This document shows positions 1 to 13,100 of a stretch of DNA of 64,000 nucleotides, piece by piece. The notes under the pieces are model-generated. The model was not told the origin of the DNA, ran no database searches, and saw only the letters and a program-made list of their open reading frames with translations. The stretch is from NCBI GenBank assembly GCA_028583415.1, contig CM053274.1, forward strand, positions 88,117,902 to 88,181,901, read 5' to 3'. This stretch comes from Protea cynaroides (taxonomy: Eukaryota; Streptophyta; Magnoliopsida; Proteales; Proteaceae). The position numbers and the translations under genes were made by a program. Position 1 is the first letter of the stretch, and each line of letters begins with the position of its first letter.

Positions 1-54
1 CCTAGAGGGCCAAACCTTTTCCAAGAACCGCTTACTTATCTCCAAATTAATCCG

Positions 55-784
55 CTACCCAGAAAACTCTTGGTACCAACATAAGGAGTTAAGATTCTTC
101 ACATACCTTATAGAACCATTCAGAAAAATAAACACATCATCGGCAAACAAGAGGTGTAAAGCATTAATCTTCTGCTCAGCTAACAGCCTAAAAATCCCAC
201 TACACAATACTTCCTCAGCAATAATGAATAATAAAGGCAAGATTGGACCACCCTGACGTAAGCCGCTTGAACCCCAAAAAACCCCCAACCGGGCCTCTGT
301 TAACTACGATAGAAAACCTAGTGGACAAAAAGATCACCTCAATCACTGGATCCACTTTTCACCAAACCCGAACTGCTGAAGCACCACGTACATAAAATCC
401 CAGGAAAGTATGTCATAAGCCTTCTTAATATCCAGCTTAACCCCAACACCACCACCTCTTGTAGTACCATGCATCAAATTCGCCAGCTCCAAAGCCATGC
501 AAATATTAGGAAAAAATGACCTTCCTTTTCTGGAAAGCACCCTGCTCTTCCGAAATGAGACGAGGAAGTAGACCTACCAGCCGCATCGCCATGATTTTTG
601 TAAGCAGTTTACAAAAAAAATTCCCCATAAAGATCGGGCGAAAACCGTCCAGAGATGTGGTCTCCTCCACCTTTGGAATTAGGGTAATAAAACAGTTATT
701 AACCCCCTTAGGTAGAACCCCATTCAAAAAAAGCATCTCACAGCCCGACACAGATCCGCCTCCATAAGCTCCCAGCAATGACAA
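55..784 (-). pseudogene. LINE reverse transcriptase domain, frameshifted
   Basis: Three minus-strand frames carry the reverse transcriptase: 506-784 (fingers, with LIPKVE and FRPI), 343-540 (VKLDIKKAYD, holding the first catalytic Asp) and 55-288 (GLRQGGPILPLLF and the catalytic FADD box). The FADD motif is intact, but the frame changes twice, so no single protein can be made. The family is L1-like as found in plants. The domain ends close to the window edge, and the RNase H and poly(A) part is not present here. Confidence 0.8.
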
Positions 785-1421
785 AAGAATGCACCCGAGA
801 AACCATCTGGACCCCGCGAACTGTCAGGATCAAGATCCCACACAGCCCCTTTAATCTACTCAAAGGACGGGGAAGCTTCAAACCCCAAGATATCCACATT
901 GTTGAGAACCCAAGGAATACAGTCCCACAGCCTTACCTGATCCACAAGAGGAACCACCTTGTGAGACTGCTCAAAATACTTGGCCACATAATCGGACAAC
1001 TGCTGCAGGTCAGACACCATCGAACCATCCCCCTTCTTCAAAGAACGTATCTGATTCCTTGCATCACGCACCTTTGCCGACAAATGGAAGAACTTCGAGT
1101 TTTTATCCCCACAAGATAGCCAACGCACTTGTGCCTTTACAGCCCATAACTTCTCATGCAACTCAAGCGCTCAAGAACAGTCTGCCTTGGCCTTCACGTC
1201 TTGATCAAATAACCAATCATTTAAACCTACAGTGTCAATAGTATCTTGAACAACATCAAGCACTAACTTCACCTCCCAAAGAGCCTCGTTTATATCGGGA
1301 AAACAGATCGAGCCCAACCCTTAAGAATCGACTTCAACCATTTCAAATTGTTAGCAAGGAAAAAAAAGGGAGAGTCAACCAACCCTTCCTTGCCAGGACT
1401 CCTTAACAACCTGCAAAAAAA

Positions 1422-1858
1422 TCAATGGCCCGTCCACAGTCGATGCAGCCAAAACGGACAATTTCGATGCCAAGGACAAGATTCCGACACTAACAAAATC
1501 AGAGAGTGGTCCAAGGCTACACGGGGCAGGGTCTTCTGCACACAGTCACAAAAGAATGTCAACCAAGCATAGTTGCAAAAGCTTCTATCTAACACTGCAC
1601 ACACATTACCCTGCCATCTATTATTAGACCAAATAATTTCCCCCATTAAGACGGCACAGTCAGCAGAGAACACATATCCACCATAGCCCCAAACTCCTCA
1701 GCCAAGCCCAAGCTAAAAGCCCCAAGCCCCCGCTTCTCATGAGCAGCCAGAGTCACATTACAGTCCCCCATAACAACCCAAGGCACGAACTGAATGGAAA
1801 GAGCGGCTAAATCCATCCACAACTCCCTCCTCTGAACCCTTAGGAACCGGGCATACAC
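1422..1858 (-). pseudogene. LINE apurinic-type endonuclease fragment
   Basis: Two overlapping minus-strand frames encode the central and C-terminal parts of the L1 endonuclease (exonuclease-endonuclease-phosphatase fold). GDCNVT contributes active-site Asp and Asn residues. The SDH-like box reads LDHS, so the usual Ser is replaced. A frameshift lies between about 1646 and 1673. The N-terminal part of the same domain is found beyond the MITE, at about 2530-2640. Confidence 0.7.
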
Positions 1859-1951
1859 AACTGTAACAAAAACAATCTGACCCAGCTACTGAAGCAAACA
1901 GAAACCTGCTGATCGGATTCCGACACCACCACCAGCCGACTCAAATGAACC

Positions 1952-2521
1952 CATAGATTAAAATCTCGACGAGATTTCTAATTTCTCGGACTTCTCGACT
2001 TGGTCGAGACAAGATCTCGAGATTCTTGACCAGTTCTTGAGCAGTCTCAACTGGTCTTGACATTTTCGACCATTTCTCAACATTTTCAACCAGTTTTCAA
2101 CCATTTCTCGACATTTTTGAGTAATTCTTGATCTGTTCTAGACTGGTTTATTCTTCTCCTAAAATATAATTTACTAGCTCATTTGTTCTTCTTTGATCTT
2201 CTATTAGTGTAACATTATGTAGAATAACCAATATTATCCTAGGTTTACATCTAAACTTCAGACCAAAACTACCAAACATGGGTGTAAACCCAAACAACCA
2301 CAATGTGTGATTAGTTTTTCAATTTATGGTTTAAATGTGTTTATATAAATTAAAATAGTGTTTCTCTAGAGTATCAAGCCTTAAAATGGTCATTTAAGGC
2401 TTGAAACACTCATTTCTAGCATTCGCGGCTTTTAAGCATGTTCTCGCCGAGATCTCGATCTCAGAAATCTCGGTCTAGCTCAAGGTCGAGACGACCTCGA
2501 GACTCGAGATTTTAATCCTTG
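1952..2521. mobile_element. hAT-type non-autonomous element (MITE) inserted in the LINE
   Basis: The element is bounded by an 8-bp direct repeat AATGAACC at 1944-1951 and 2522-2529. Its termini are inverted repeats agreeing at 16 of 18 bases (CATAGATTAAAATCTCGA at the left; the reverse complement of the right end begins CAAGGATTAAAATCTCGA). An 8-bp target duplication and a CAAGG-like end fit the hAT superfamily. The 570-bp body has no ORF and is full of TCGAG/CTCGA repeats. The LINE endonuclease frame continues on both sides, so this insertion is younger than the LINE. Confidence 0.82.
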
Positions 2522-3153
2522 AATGAACCTTCCACATCACCACTAAATTAGGGAGAACCTCGTCCCTACCATTATAAAAAAAATCTGCAGCATAACCCAA
2601 CTTACTGAAAAACAAACTGGGAAAAGCTGCACACCTACCTTCGGCTCAGCCACACACACAACATCAGGCTGACACAATCACAACAAGATACTCAAGGCTG
2701 CCTTCGCAACAGCCTTCTAAACTCCTCTTATATTCCCGAAGAGGACTTTCATAAGGAAACGATTGAGCAAGAGACCCTCGTTTAGACATTCGCAAGGCCT
2801 GCCCACATTTTGGACGTTTAGAGTAGCGACGGACAATGGCCGGAGAAAACCCATCAAGCCCTTCCACCACCATCTTCGCCACCGCATCCACCCCCTACTA
2901 CCTCCGAAAAAGTCAAACGACTCAGGTCAATGATAGCCATCTTATTTCATCTAACATCAGCCAGCAGTTTGGAACGTTTTTTCCCCTTTTTTCTAATTTT
3001 TTCTTCTCTTACCACAGAACCTATTTTAGCCCCTAAAACTTCCACCCAACTTCTTCAAAGAACTAGTTCTCCACCAACCGTAAAGGCACCAACCCAACAA
3101 ACCCTAACCATAATTGCAATATTAAAAAACCAATCCAAAAAAAAAAAAAAGGC

Positions 3154-3444
3154 TATCAACATTGCCATGAGCCAAACTTTGCAGAAGGTTGCTCTAGGAA
3201 TTATGAAATTAAATTGGTTCTCTCTATTTTTTTTTTATTTTTTTTTTTTTTTGTGGGGGGGGGGGGGGGTAGGTAGGCTCCAAGGGGAGTTGAATTCATA
3301 ACCAACACCACAAAGAGGTCATGAATTCAACTCCCCTTGGGGCCTACCTACCCAGAAAGAAAATTTCAAAAAACCAACGTAATTTCACAATTCTTACTTC
3401 TTAGAGCCACCTTCTACTAAGCTTGGCTCATGGCAACGTTGATA
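3154..3444. mobile_element. Foldback (long inverted repeat) element
   Basis: The left arm (about 3154-3299) and right arm (about 3320-3444) are imperfect reverse complements along their whole length. The best 31 bp are next to the loop (left arm GTAGGTAGGCTCCAAGGGGA and onwards). The loop is about 20 bp. A T-run and a G-run (3229-3269) interrupt the left arm only. There is no coding capacity. A TA at both ends could be a target duplication, but this is too short to be sure. The superfamily is unassigned. Confidence 0.65.
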
Positions 3445-3829
3445 ACTTGATATAACCTGCTTTGGACTCGACATTCTATGAACCGTAATTCTATATCAAG
3501 TCTATGGTATTTTTTGGTTAACCTATACATAAGGTTCACCACATAGGATCCAACACCATTTCAAGTCTCTGGCATTCTCAGAATAATTGCATTCACATTC
3601 CACCATGAACGATTATGAAATCACTTTAAACATTTCGCAGAAATGGTTAAAATTTCAATCACCTCCTAATATGAAATATTACAATGAATTCATCATTCTA
3701 TAGTTTTACTTTCTTTGATGGATGGTAAAAGAATACAATGAAGAAGAAAACCCATTTTTCCCATTTAGCTTCTGATCTGGGTTTAAGAACGCACAAAAAT
3801 TACAGAATTAGATTGAGCTATAGGCTTAC

Positions 3830-4176
3830 CTTTATATATGCATCCCACACATGATCATCAGCTGTAACCATTTGGCGTGTTTCATCCCAGGAAAACCTAC
3901 TTTGGTCAAGAAGGACAGTTATATCATTGTATTGCCTCCTTAAATGTTTGTAGCGATTTTTCAAGACATCTTTGTCATGATGAGATCCAAATTTTGCATT
4001 GAACGACATGACCATATCAATCCAGGCTTGAGTAATGAATGTATGACCAATTTTATTCCCTGCATTCACCTGTTCCAGCAGTAGTTCAATAAAATAGCGG
4101 TCCATTGGTGGTGTCCAATATGTCCTCGAACGATCTGTGCTGGTTAGGACTTCACTCTCCCTCTCCCTTGCATCTC
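3830..4176 (-). CDS. Myb/SANT-like gene, repeat module 3 (exon A'')
   Basis: This is the third Myb/SANT-like domain (SRTYWTPPMDRYFIELLLEQ to VWDAYIK), 347 nt, after acceptor CTTGTAG and before donor AAAG|GTAAGC. Its two leading bases (GA) complete the G left by exon B' to give Gly, so the splice across 6.2 kb is in phase even though the intron now holds a Copia element and a SINE. The partner exon B'' was not found between 3830 and 1. Confidence 0.75.
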
Positions 4177-7100
4177 CTACAAGTTTGACAGAACTATGAG
4201 AAAGATAAAAATTGAAAAAAATAAATAAATAAATAAACATATAAAATTCCCAATACACATTAATTTCATCATCCATACAAAATGTAAGTCAAACAAAGTC
4301 ACAAGCAAGAGCAGGTTGGGCACACAACATAGAGGAGGTGGTGTTACGTCCCAAACCAACACCACTAAACACTCAAATAACGACCAACCAACCAGACCTT
4401 GAATCAGCAAAAGTTTCTCAACCTAAAACCAATCTGGGTCTAAATTAATCACCTTAAGCAGTTAAACTAATGGGTTGCACAGGATTGGTAGGCATGTTAA
4501 TGTTGAGGTAGGATATCAATGCCCAGAGGCCAGAAGCTCCTAAAATAGCTTGGCACTCCTACTCTAGAAACTCTAATTTATGGTTTGGGCGGAAAATCTT
4601 CTCATTCTTAGTTGCGACAAATATTTGGAGCACAGTTTCATTTGCCTAATACATGTGCCCACAAGGAGGCGAGAACCTCTGTCTCACTCATAATTCCTTA
4701 TACTCATTTTGGTTGATCGCTCATGCAAATTTAGAGGATGAGTATTGGTTAATGACAAAAAAAATTTCTTTCAATTCTCCACTCCATTTATTCATTTTAA
4801 TAACAAAGGGAAAAAATAAAACAAAAAGAAAAAGGGTGTCCCAGTGCACAAGGCTCCGGCTACTACAGGGTCTAGGGAGGGTCAGAATGTACGCAGCCTT
4901 ACCACCACAACATGGAGAGGCTGTTTCCGTGTTTTGAACCCGTGACCACCAGGTTGCCATATGACAATCTTACCGTCACACCAAGGCTCGCCTCAAAAAA
5001 AACAAAAAGAAAAGCATCATAAAAATAAAAAAGAGGAGCTCTTATATGCATATGAAACAAACATACCAATAGACTGAAGACACTTGTTGCTGAACACAGT
5101 AAATTAGATAGGCATACTTATATTTGTCATCAATTAATGCTTATTATTAAATGTTGAATGATGGAATGACTTATCTGTAATAGACAGAGGTCCTCTTATT
5201 TATAATGTGAGAATGAATACAAAGAAAGAAAGAGGTAGTACAGGTAGTACAATACAGGTAATACAATGAGGGTAGTATAGGTAGTACAATTGTGCAATAC
5301 AGGTAGTACAATGAATCTAGACATATGAAATACGTAATATTCTCAACACTCCCCCTCAAGTTGGTGCATATATGTCATGCATGCCCAACTTGGACAATAT
5401 CATATGGAAAGATTTCCCTGGCAGACCTTTGGTGAAAATGTCTGCTAGTTGGTCCTCTGATCTGACAAACAAAATCTCGATTTGTCCACTGTCCAGTTTC
5501 TCTTTGATGAAGTGACGGTCTACCTCAACATGTTTTGTCCTATCATGCTGAACCGGATTATTAGCAATGCTAATGGCTGCTTGATTATCACAGAATAATT
5601 TCATGGACTGGTTACACATAACCTTTAAATCTTTGAGTAGTCGTTGTAACCATAGTAGTTCGCATATTTCATACGCCATTGCTCTGTATTCTGCTTCTGC
5701 ACTGGATCAGGCAACCACATTTTGCTTCTTGCTGCGCCAGGTTACCAGATTGCCACCCAAGAATCTGCAATAACTAGAGATAGACTTACGATCAAGACTT
5801 CCTGCCCAATCTACATCAGTATAAGCTTCCACCTGGATTTGTTTATTTGGTGAATCTGAAATGACATATGCTTCCATTTTCAGAGGGTCATTAGGAGATA
5901 ACAGGATTCCTCTTCCAGGGGCTGACTTTAGGTAGTGCAGTATTCGATAGACAGCCTCCATATGTGTAGAGTATGGGTCGTGCATAAACTGGCTTACCAA
6001 ACTAACTACGAATGCAATATCTGGCCGTGTGTGGGCAAGATATATGAGTCTGCCAACAAGTCTCTGATATCTTCCTTTATCTTCTGGTGTGCCTTCTTTT
6101 GCCCTTAGCTTGGTATTGGGATCGAGAGGAGTATCACAAGGTCGAGCCCCAAGTAACCCTGTTTCTGAGAGAAGATCAAGAACATACTTTCTTTGAGACA
6201 GATAGATGCCTTTTGCAGATCTGGCAACTTCAATCCCAAGAAAGTACCTAAGTTTGCTAAGGTCTTTGATCTCAAACTCCTTCCCTAGAAATGCCTTTAG
6301 TTTTGTGATTTCATCATTGTTATTGTCAGCAATGATGATATCATCTACATATACAAGTAAGACAGTAAAAGTGTTATAGGAATGTTTTATAAATAAAGTA
6401 TAGTCAGCATTGCTTTGAACATAGCCAAATGCTACCATAGTTTTATTAAATCTTCCAAACCATACTCTAGGGGATTGTTTTAGACCATAAAGAGATCGCT
6501 TCAACTTGCAGAATTTTCCTTGGCTTTTATTATCTGTGAAACCCGGTGGGCAGTCCATATAAACATCTTCAGTAAGTTCTCCATGAAGGAATGCATTTTT
6601 ATATCTAACTGTTGCAAGTCTCAGTTGTGATGTACAGTACAGGATAGTAAAACCCTGATGGTAGTCATTTTGACTACTGGAGCGAAGGTTTCCTGGTAGT
6701 CAATCCCATATGTTTGAGTAAATCCCCGTGCAACCAATCTAGCCTTGTACCGATCAATAGTCCCATCTGGTTTCTATTTCAGTGTAAAAATCCATTTGCA
6801 TCCTACTGACCTTGATCCTGCAGAAAGTGGAACAAGATCCCATGTACCATTTTTCTTCAGAGCCCTCATTTCTTCCACCATTGCAGCTTTCCACCTTTCA
6901 TCCATAATTGCATCCTGCCATTTTTGAGGAACAGACACAGAAGAGAACGAAGACATAAAAACACGGAAAGAAGGGAAAAGGAGTCATAGGAAACATAATT
7001 GGAAATAGGATGTAGGGTGCAGGCCCTAGTTCCTTTTCGAAGTGCAATTGGAAGATCAAGATCAGAAGAAGTAAGTTCCTTACCAGAAGAAGGCTCAGTA

Positions 7101-10100
7101 GACTCAGTTTATGGATCCAGGGCTAGCGAAGGGACATGTGCAGGAGTGGTAGTGGCCTTTCCTTGCTTGTCTTTGGCACGGCTATAAACTTGCAGAGGTG
7201 GCTTGGTGGTTGGATGCTTGGATGGTGCAGTTGTATCGAGCACTTGTTCATGGACTATTTCTGGTACATCAGGTATATCTGGTATAAGTACATTAGGGAT
7301 ATCCGGTGCATCTTCAACTGTCTATGTCTCCCCCTGAAGAGGAGCCTGATAATAAGAGAGATGCTCATGAAAAATGACATCTCTACTAACAAGGACCTGA
7401 CGAGAGGGAGGATGATAACACTTGTATCCTTTACGTGTTGCGAATACCCTAAAAATATGCACTTTAATCCACGTGGATCAAGCTTGCCAGGGGAACGATG
7501 GTTACGAGCATAACAAAGACAACCAAAGACTCTAGGAGGAAGAACAAAATCAGAATTTCCACGTAAGATGTCCAAGGGAGCCTTGTTGTCTAAAAACTCG
7601 AGAAGGAAGGCGGTTGATCGGGGATGCTCGCCGTGAGGACAGATCATCGCTCCATTGAGCGGGAACATGTCTCTCAAACATTAGTGTTTTAGCTGTTTCG
7701 AGTAAGTGGCGGTTCTTTCTTTCAGCGACTCCATTCTGAGCAGGAGTGTCCACACAACTTGTCTGATGAATTATCCCGTTATCAGCCAAGTATTGGTGAA
7801 AAAATCCTTCAAGATATTCCTTACCAATGTCACTACGAAGCATCTTCAACTGAGTTTGAAACTGCGTCTTGATCATATTGTGGAAATGGCGGAAGCGAAG
7901 AGGGATACCCAAGACGGCGGTGCCACTGCTGAAGGGTACTAACTGCGGAATGGGAGGAAGGTGTTGAACGACCATTGGCAAGCAAGTACAGGCCACCATG
8001 TACACTACCATGTCCAATCGTCTTCCCGTTCTCCAGATCCTGAATCACACAATAGGTAGGAAAAAATGTTACTTTACAATTTAGAAACTTTGTAAGACTA
8101 TTAATGGAGAGTAAATTTGTAGATAAATTAGGAACATGTAGAACGGAATTCAAATCAAGGGAGGAAGAACAGGGAATGGATCCAATTCCGGATATAGGAG
8201 AGAGAGATCCATCAGCGACCTTCACAGTATTATGTCCAGAAGAAGGAGAGTATAAATAAAAGGACTCAGACGAACCAGTCATGTGGTCAGTGGCTCTAGT
8301 ATCTACAACCCAAGGGCTAGAGATAGAGAAAGCACAATGACCATCATGGGAAATACCTGACTGAACAAAAAAAGAACCTGGAATGATAGATGCAGATGTG
8401 GATGATTGATTTGTAGTCGAAGGAGATGCCGGAGAGTCTGAAGTTCTTGTGCAGAGAGTTGTGGCAGAGGACCAATAGGAGGACTTGCTTTAGTTTGATG
8501 TGCCTGAGGTGCGTAGAGGACTTTGCCTTGTGCATACCTTTTTCCCGGCGTTTTGCTTCAAAATCTTCCGGTTTGCCATAAAGTTTCCAGCATGTGTCTT
8601 TGGTGTGTCAAAGCTTGCTACAATACTCACATTTGATAACATCACGGGAAACAGGAGGATTCTTGTATGTCTGAGTATTTGTCTGGAGAGCAGACCTATC
8701 CAGAACAGAAGGGGACAACATTGTTATTCGCCGTTGGTCCTCTAACTGAACCATGGAATAAGCCTGTTCGAGGGTGGGGAAAGGGTCCCTGCTAAGAATC
8801 TGTGAGCGAATAGGAACAAGCTCCACATTTAGTCTTGCCAGAAAAGTATAAACCCTGTATTTCTCTTCCCTTTTGTGAAATAGGGTAGCATCTTCTTCAC
8901 ATTTAGCATGAATAGAATCATAAAAATCAATTGTTTGCCAATAGCTCCTCAACTTAGTATAATATTGGGATACAGTCAATTCTTTTTGGATAGTTTCATG
9001 AACACTTTTTTGAATGGCATAAATTAAAGCAGCATTTCCAACTTGGGAATAGGTGTCCTTAGCAGACTTCCAAATTTGTGCAGCAGTATCCAATAACAAG
9101 CCCTCGGCTATAATGGGTTGCATGGAATTGAGGAGATATTGCATTACCAATGAATTTTCAGCATGCCATTTCTCCAAAACAATGTCCTTGGTCAGAGGTT
9201 TTTCCTTGGTGCGGGTGAGATATCCCGATAATCCCCGAGCTGTAATTGAAAGTTGGGTGGCCCGAGACCACATTAGGTAATTACCACCATCAAGTTTAGT
9301 GGTATTAGTGGGAATAGTGAGATTGTCCATTTTAAAACTCTCTATCCCAGAAGAGGTTACTTCAGATGTCATCCTTGAGTTGTATATTCAAGAACAAACA
9401 CCCAAAAACAATATGAACAGTTTCCCTGTTTGGTTATAGCACAATATATGGAGATCAAAGTAGAAATATCACTTGTCAGATATCCTAACTTGTCCCATGT
9501 GCAACATAATATATGGAAATCAATTCTGGTTTGCACCCACTTTTTTGTTTATTGGGGTAAACTCAGAAACTCATAGATATCCGACCAGACTGAACCATAT
9601 TATTAATATTCAGACAGATAAAAAAAATTGATTTCCAATAAAATAAATAAAAAAATGATCCGTAATGAGGGATAAAAAGAAGGGCAGTACCTATATCATT
9701 GTATGATTCCCTCTTTGGTTGCTGCCCCTAGTGAGGAGAGGAAAAAAAAACAAAAGAAAAAGAAAAGAAAAGAAAGAAAGTCGGTGGTCGGCGGTGGTAG
9801 GTTGGCGGCGACGGTGGTGAGTCAGCGGAGGGATCTGGCGGTAGAGCTAACTTGGCTCTGATACCATGTTGAATGATGGAATGACTTGTCTGTAATAGAC
9901 AGAGGTCCTCTTATTTATAATGTGAGAATGAATACAAAGAAAGAAAGAGGTAGTACAGGTAGTACAATACAGGTAATACAATGAGGGTAGTATAGATAAT
10001 ACAATTGTGCAATACAGCTAGTACAATGAATCTAGACAAAAAATGAAATACGTAATATTCTCAACATTAAATACTTAGGGAGTTCAAAGTAATCCACCCA

Positions 10101-13100
10101 ACGTAAATTACCATCACCTTGTGTTAGCCCATCTTGATGCTCATGGTTTCCAAACATTCATAGTAGATTTCTTTTCATTCAGTCTAACATTTTGTTTGGG
10201 AATTAAAATTACTGAAATGCTAAAAGATTTCATTTTGAAAGAAAATTGAAATGGGCAATGAAAAATTGAGCTCTAAACAAGAAAATTCTTAAGAGTATAA
10301 CTGGGCTATGTACTACAAATGAGGAAACCCAGGTTCATGGTATAAAATTGAACGCACCAGCCTTCACTCCTATGGCATCATCTTCAAGATCTTTTTCCTG
10401 ATCCAAATGACTGCCTGTTCCACCAGCAATTCCATTTCCATATATCAAGCATAGATCTTTATAGTTTGGGAAGGTTCTTGTTCTATATGATCGTGCAAAA
10501 GGATGTGCCTACATGCATTTTATCATATGTGAGCTGCAGCTGCTCCAATCAATATAGAAAATTTAAAAGTTTGAATTAATATGCCACAAACCTTGATGTA
10601 AGCATCCCAGACATCATCATCAGCTGTTACTCTGTGTTGTATTTCATCCCAGTAAAACCCATTCTGGTCTAGAAGGACTGTAATGTCATTGCAGTACTTC
10701 CACAACTTCTTGTAACGATGCCTCAGAACTCTCTTTCCATACTGAGAATTGAATTTTTCATTGAATAAATCAACCATATCTGTCCATGCTTGTTTGTTGA
10801 ATGTATGATCAATCTTATTTCCGCTCTGCAACTGGTCTAGCATAAGATCAATAAAGTAACGATCCATTGGTGGTGTCCAGTCCGTCCTAGAACGCTCATT
10901 AGTTGCAAATGCTTGGGTACCTTCCACTGAAAATTTATGAAGCCTATGAATTACAAATCATGTGTTCCATTATTAAACCAACATTAAACTTAGAGAAAAG
11001 AATTTATCACTTAATCAAATACTAGACAGCAGTTCATAGCAATCCTTGAAACATAATCATCATTCTGGACAGAGAACACAGCATGTTTAAAGGCACCCTA
11101 TGCTAATTTTCTACATAACAAGATCTTTGTTCTTAAATAATTTAACATAGCACATGCACTAAATACGTCATTTTAGGTATGTTTCTGAAAATCTCTCTCT
11201 TAATCCATGCCCACACCTTAGGTGCAAATGGAACCAAAAAGATAGGGGCAAATGAAAAGAGAAAAAAAGGGAGAAAATATTCGACAATTGAATTAGAAAA
11301 TAGGTATTCTATTAATCAAATTCCAAAAATCAGGAATATCAGAAATATTTTGCACGAAGAATCTAAACAGAAAAGCATTTAAAAATAATTTCATGCAGGA
11401 ATATAGTACATACATGATGTACCCATAGTTGTCAAGGCGACAAGGCGATCCAAGGCGTTCGGGGCCATCCTGGGCACCTAGGCGACCAAGGCATTCCCAG
11501 TGTAATTTTTTTTTCTGTAGCCTATTTTAACCATTTTATACATTCCCACATTAGTTTAAATAAAAACATCCAAATGATAATATGTGGTGTGGACCCAAGT
11601 TTGCTAGTGTACGCTGAGACTTGGGATTGTGTCTAGAGTTAAGTAGGCAAACACATATTTATGACTAACATTTGTGTACTTCTAACAAATTTGACCGGAG
11701 CGTAATTTCTTTAATATAGTTCGGATTCAAGCAATCTCGAATTCGTTGTAAAGCTAGAATAATTAGCTTTCCAACAAATCCGAGATTGCTTGAATCCGAA
11801 TTATAATGAAATTACATTCCGATTAAACCTTGTTCGGAGTACGCGAATGCTGTTTAAAGTCATATGAATGTAAATTATTTTGGATCAAAGCGAGAGGCCA
11901 TCTTGGGCGCTCTTGGCTTTTAGTAATGTTTTTTTATATTAAGATTTAATATATTTATGCTATATTTGGAAAAAAATGTTTATTTGTATATTGAAAATCG
12001 CCATCTACATAAATAAACATTTATGACATTAAGCTTAAGGTTAATTTAAGAAAAACAACAAAGAAACAAATAATTTTGTTAAGTTGGCAAATTTTTTGGG
12101 GTTAAGCGTATTTATAAATAACATCTTAAGTAAATTTTTAAATATAAAATTAATTCATAAATAACTCCTTTAATAAATGTGGTTCAAGCAATACTCAAAA
12201 TCTTTGCAAAACTAGTCATAATCATGGAAAATTTGAGAAAAAAAATAAAAGACACATTGAAAACAAGGCAAAGCCCGGGCATTGGCATCCACACCGAAGG
12301 AGTTACACCCCCGGGCACCCGCCTTTCTCTTGTTCATAAGGCGCCCGCACGCCCGTCTAAAAGTCGTCTGAATGTAAATTATTTTTGGGCATCAACTATG
12401 GATGTACCTTATATATTTTGTGTATGTTTTGTACACGAGGTTGTAATTTTCAAGTTACAGTGTAAGTCTATTGAACATAAACGGCTCACTGAGAAGGGGG
12501 TGAATCAATGACTCGGTAAACTGAGACCCAACTCACTTGGTCTTTCAACTAACACACTGTCTCCTCAAGCACTCATTCACACACACACACACCCACCCAC
12601 CCACCCACCCACCCACCCACACACACACACATGTGCACTCACAACCACGTGGTCAGGTCTACCAAGGGCCCACATATTCCATCCACATTTACAAATAGGC
12701 ATAAAGCAATAAATGAATGTAAAGTGCACACAAGAAATATGTGGTTCGGCAATGTCCCAATGTCCACGGTGCTATGGTAGCTTGCGCTACAACCCAAATC
12801 CTACATCTGTATAATGCACAATACAATGATTTTGTGGCACCCACTCGACAATCACAGAAAACAGAAATAATAGGCTTATGTAATTCCACAAGCTCAAAGC
12901 AATAACAAATCCAACCCAAAAAAAAAAACACGCATTCACTTAGGTTACATATCAAACCTAACCTACAATGAAATGGGGATTTGACGAATAGATAACCTAT
13001 GCCGTTGGGTAACCGCTAGAGATGCTGGAGATTGAACGTCTTCAATTGATGAAGCACCACACAGAACTCTTCCTCTCTCTCTCTCTCTCTCTCTCTCTAC

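Larger units (their letters stand above)
1..3148 (-). mobile_element. LINE (L1-type non-LTR retrotransposon), 5' part, decayed, interrupted by a MITE
   Basis: Reading leftward on the minus strand, broken frames give the order of a plant L1 ORF2. First comes an endonuclease start (about 2640-2530, with a PDVVC-AEPK motif). The endonuclease middle (1858-1646) has VMGDCNVT, and its end (1673-1422) has WQGNVCAVLDR and a DHS motif. A connecting region (1161-856) has WLSCGDKNSKFFH. The reverse transcriptase blocks are at 784-506 (LIPKVE), 540-343 (VKLDIKKAYD) and 288-55 (FADDVFIF). Several frameshifts and stops separate the blocks, so the copy is dead. A 570-bp MITE sits inside the endonuclease at 1952-2521, and the frame resumes on both sides of it. 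The right limit near 3148 is approximate, and the 3' end lies beyond the window start. Confidence 0.85.
5152..10066 (-). mobile_element. Ty1/Copia LTR retrotransposon (copy 1), complete but coding-dead
   Basis: LTRs of 197 and 200 bp (5152-5348 and 9867-10066) begin TGTTGAATG and end CTCAACA. They differ at only a handful of positions. A 5-bp target duplication TTAAA flanks the element (5147-5151 and 10067-10071). A tRNA-iMet primer site (TGGTATCAGAGCC) touches the 5' LTR at 9854-9866, and a purine tract touches the 3' LTR (5349-5360). The order gag, protease region, integrase, RT and RNase H (right to left) is that of Copia. Stops, frameshifts and a deletion in integrase make it non-autonomous. 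It lies in the intron between exons B' and A'' of the Myb/SANT-like gene. Confidence 0.93.

Noticed and set aside
4653..4960. Open frames on both strands that resemble frames at 56873-57193
   Set aside because: The shared part is the SINE, not a protein family.
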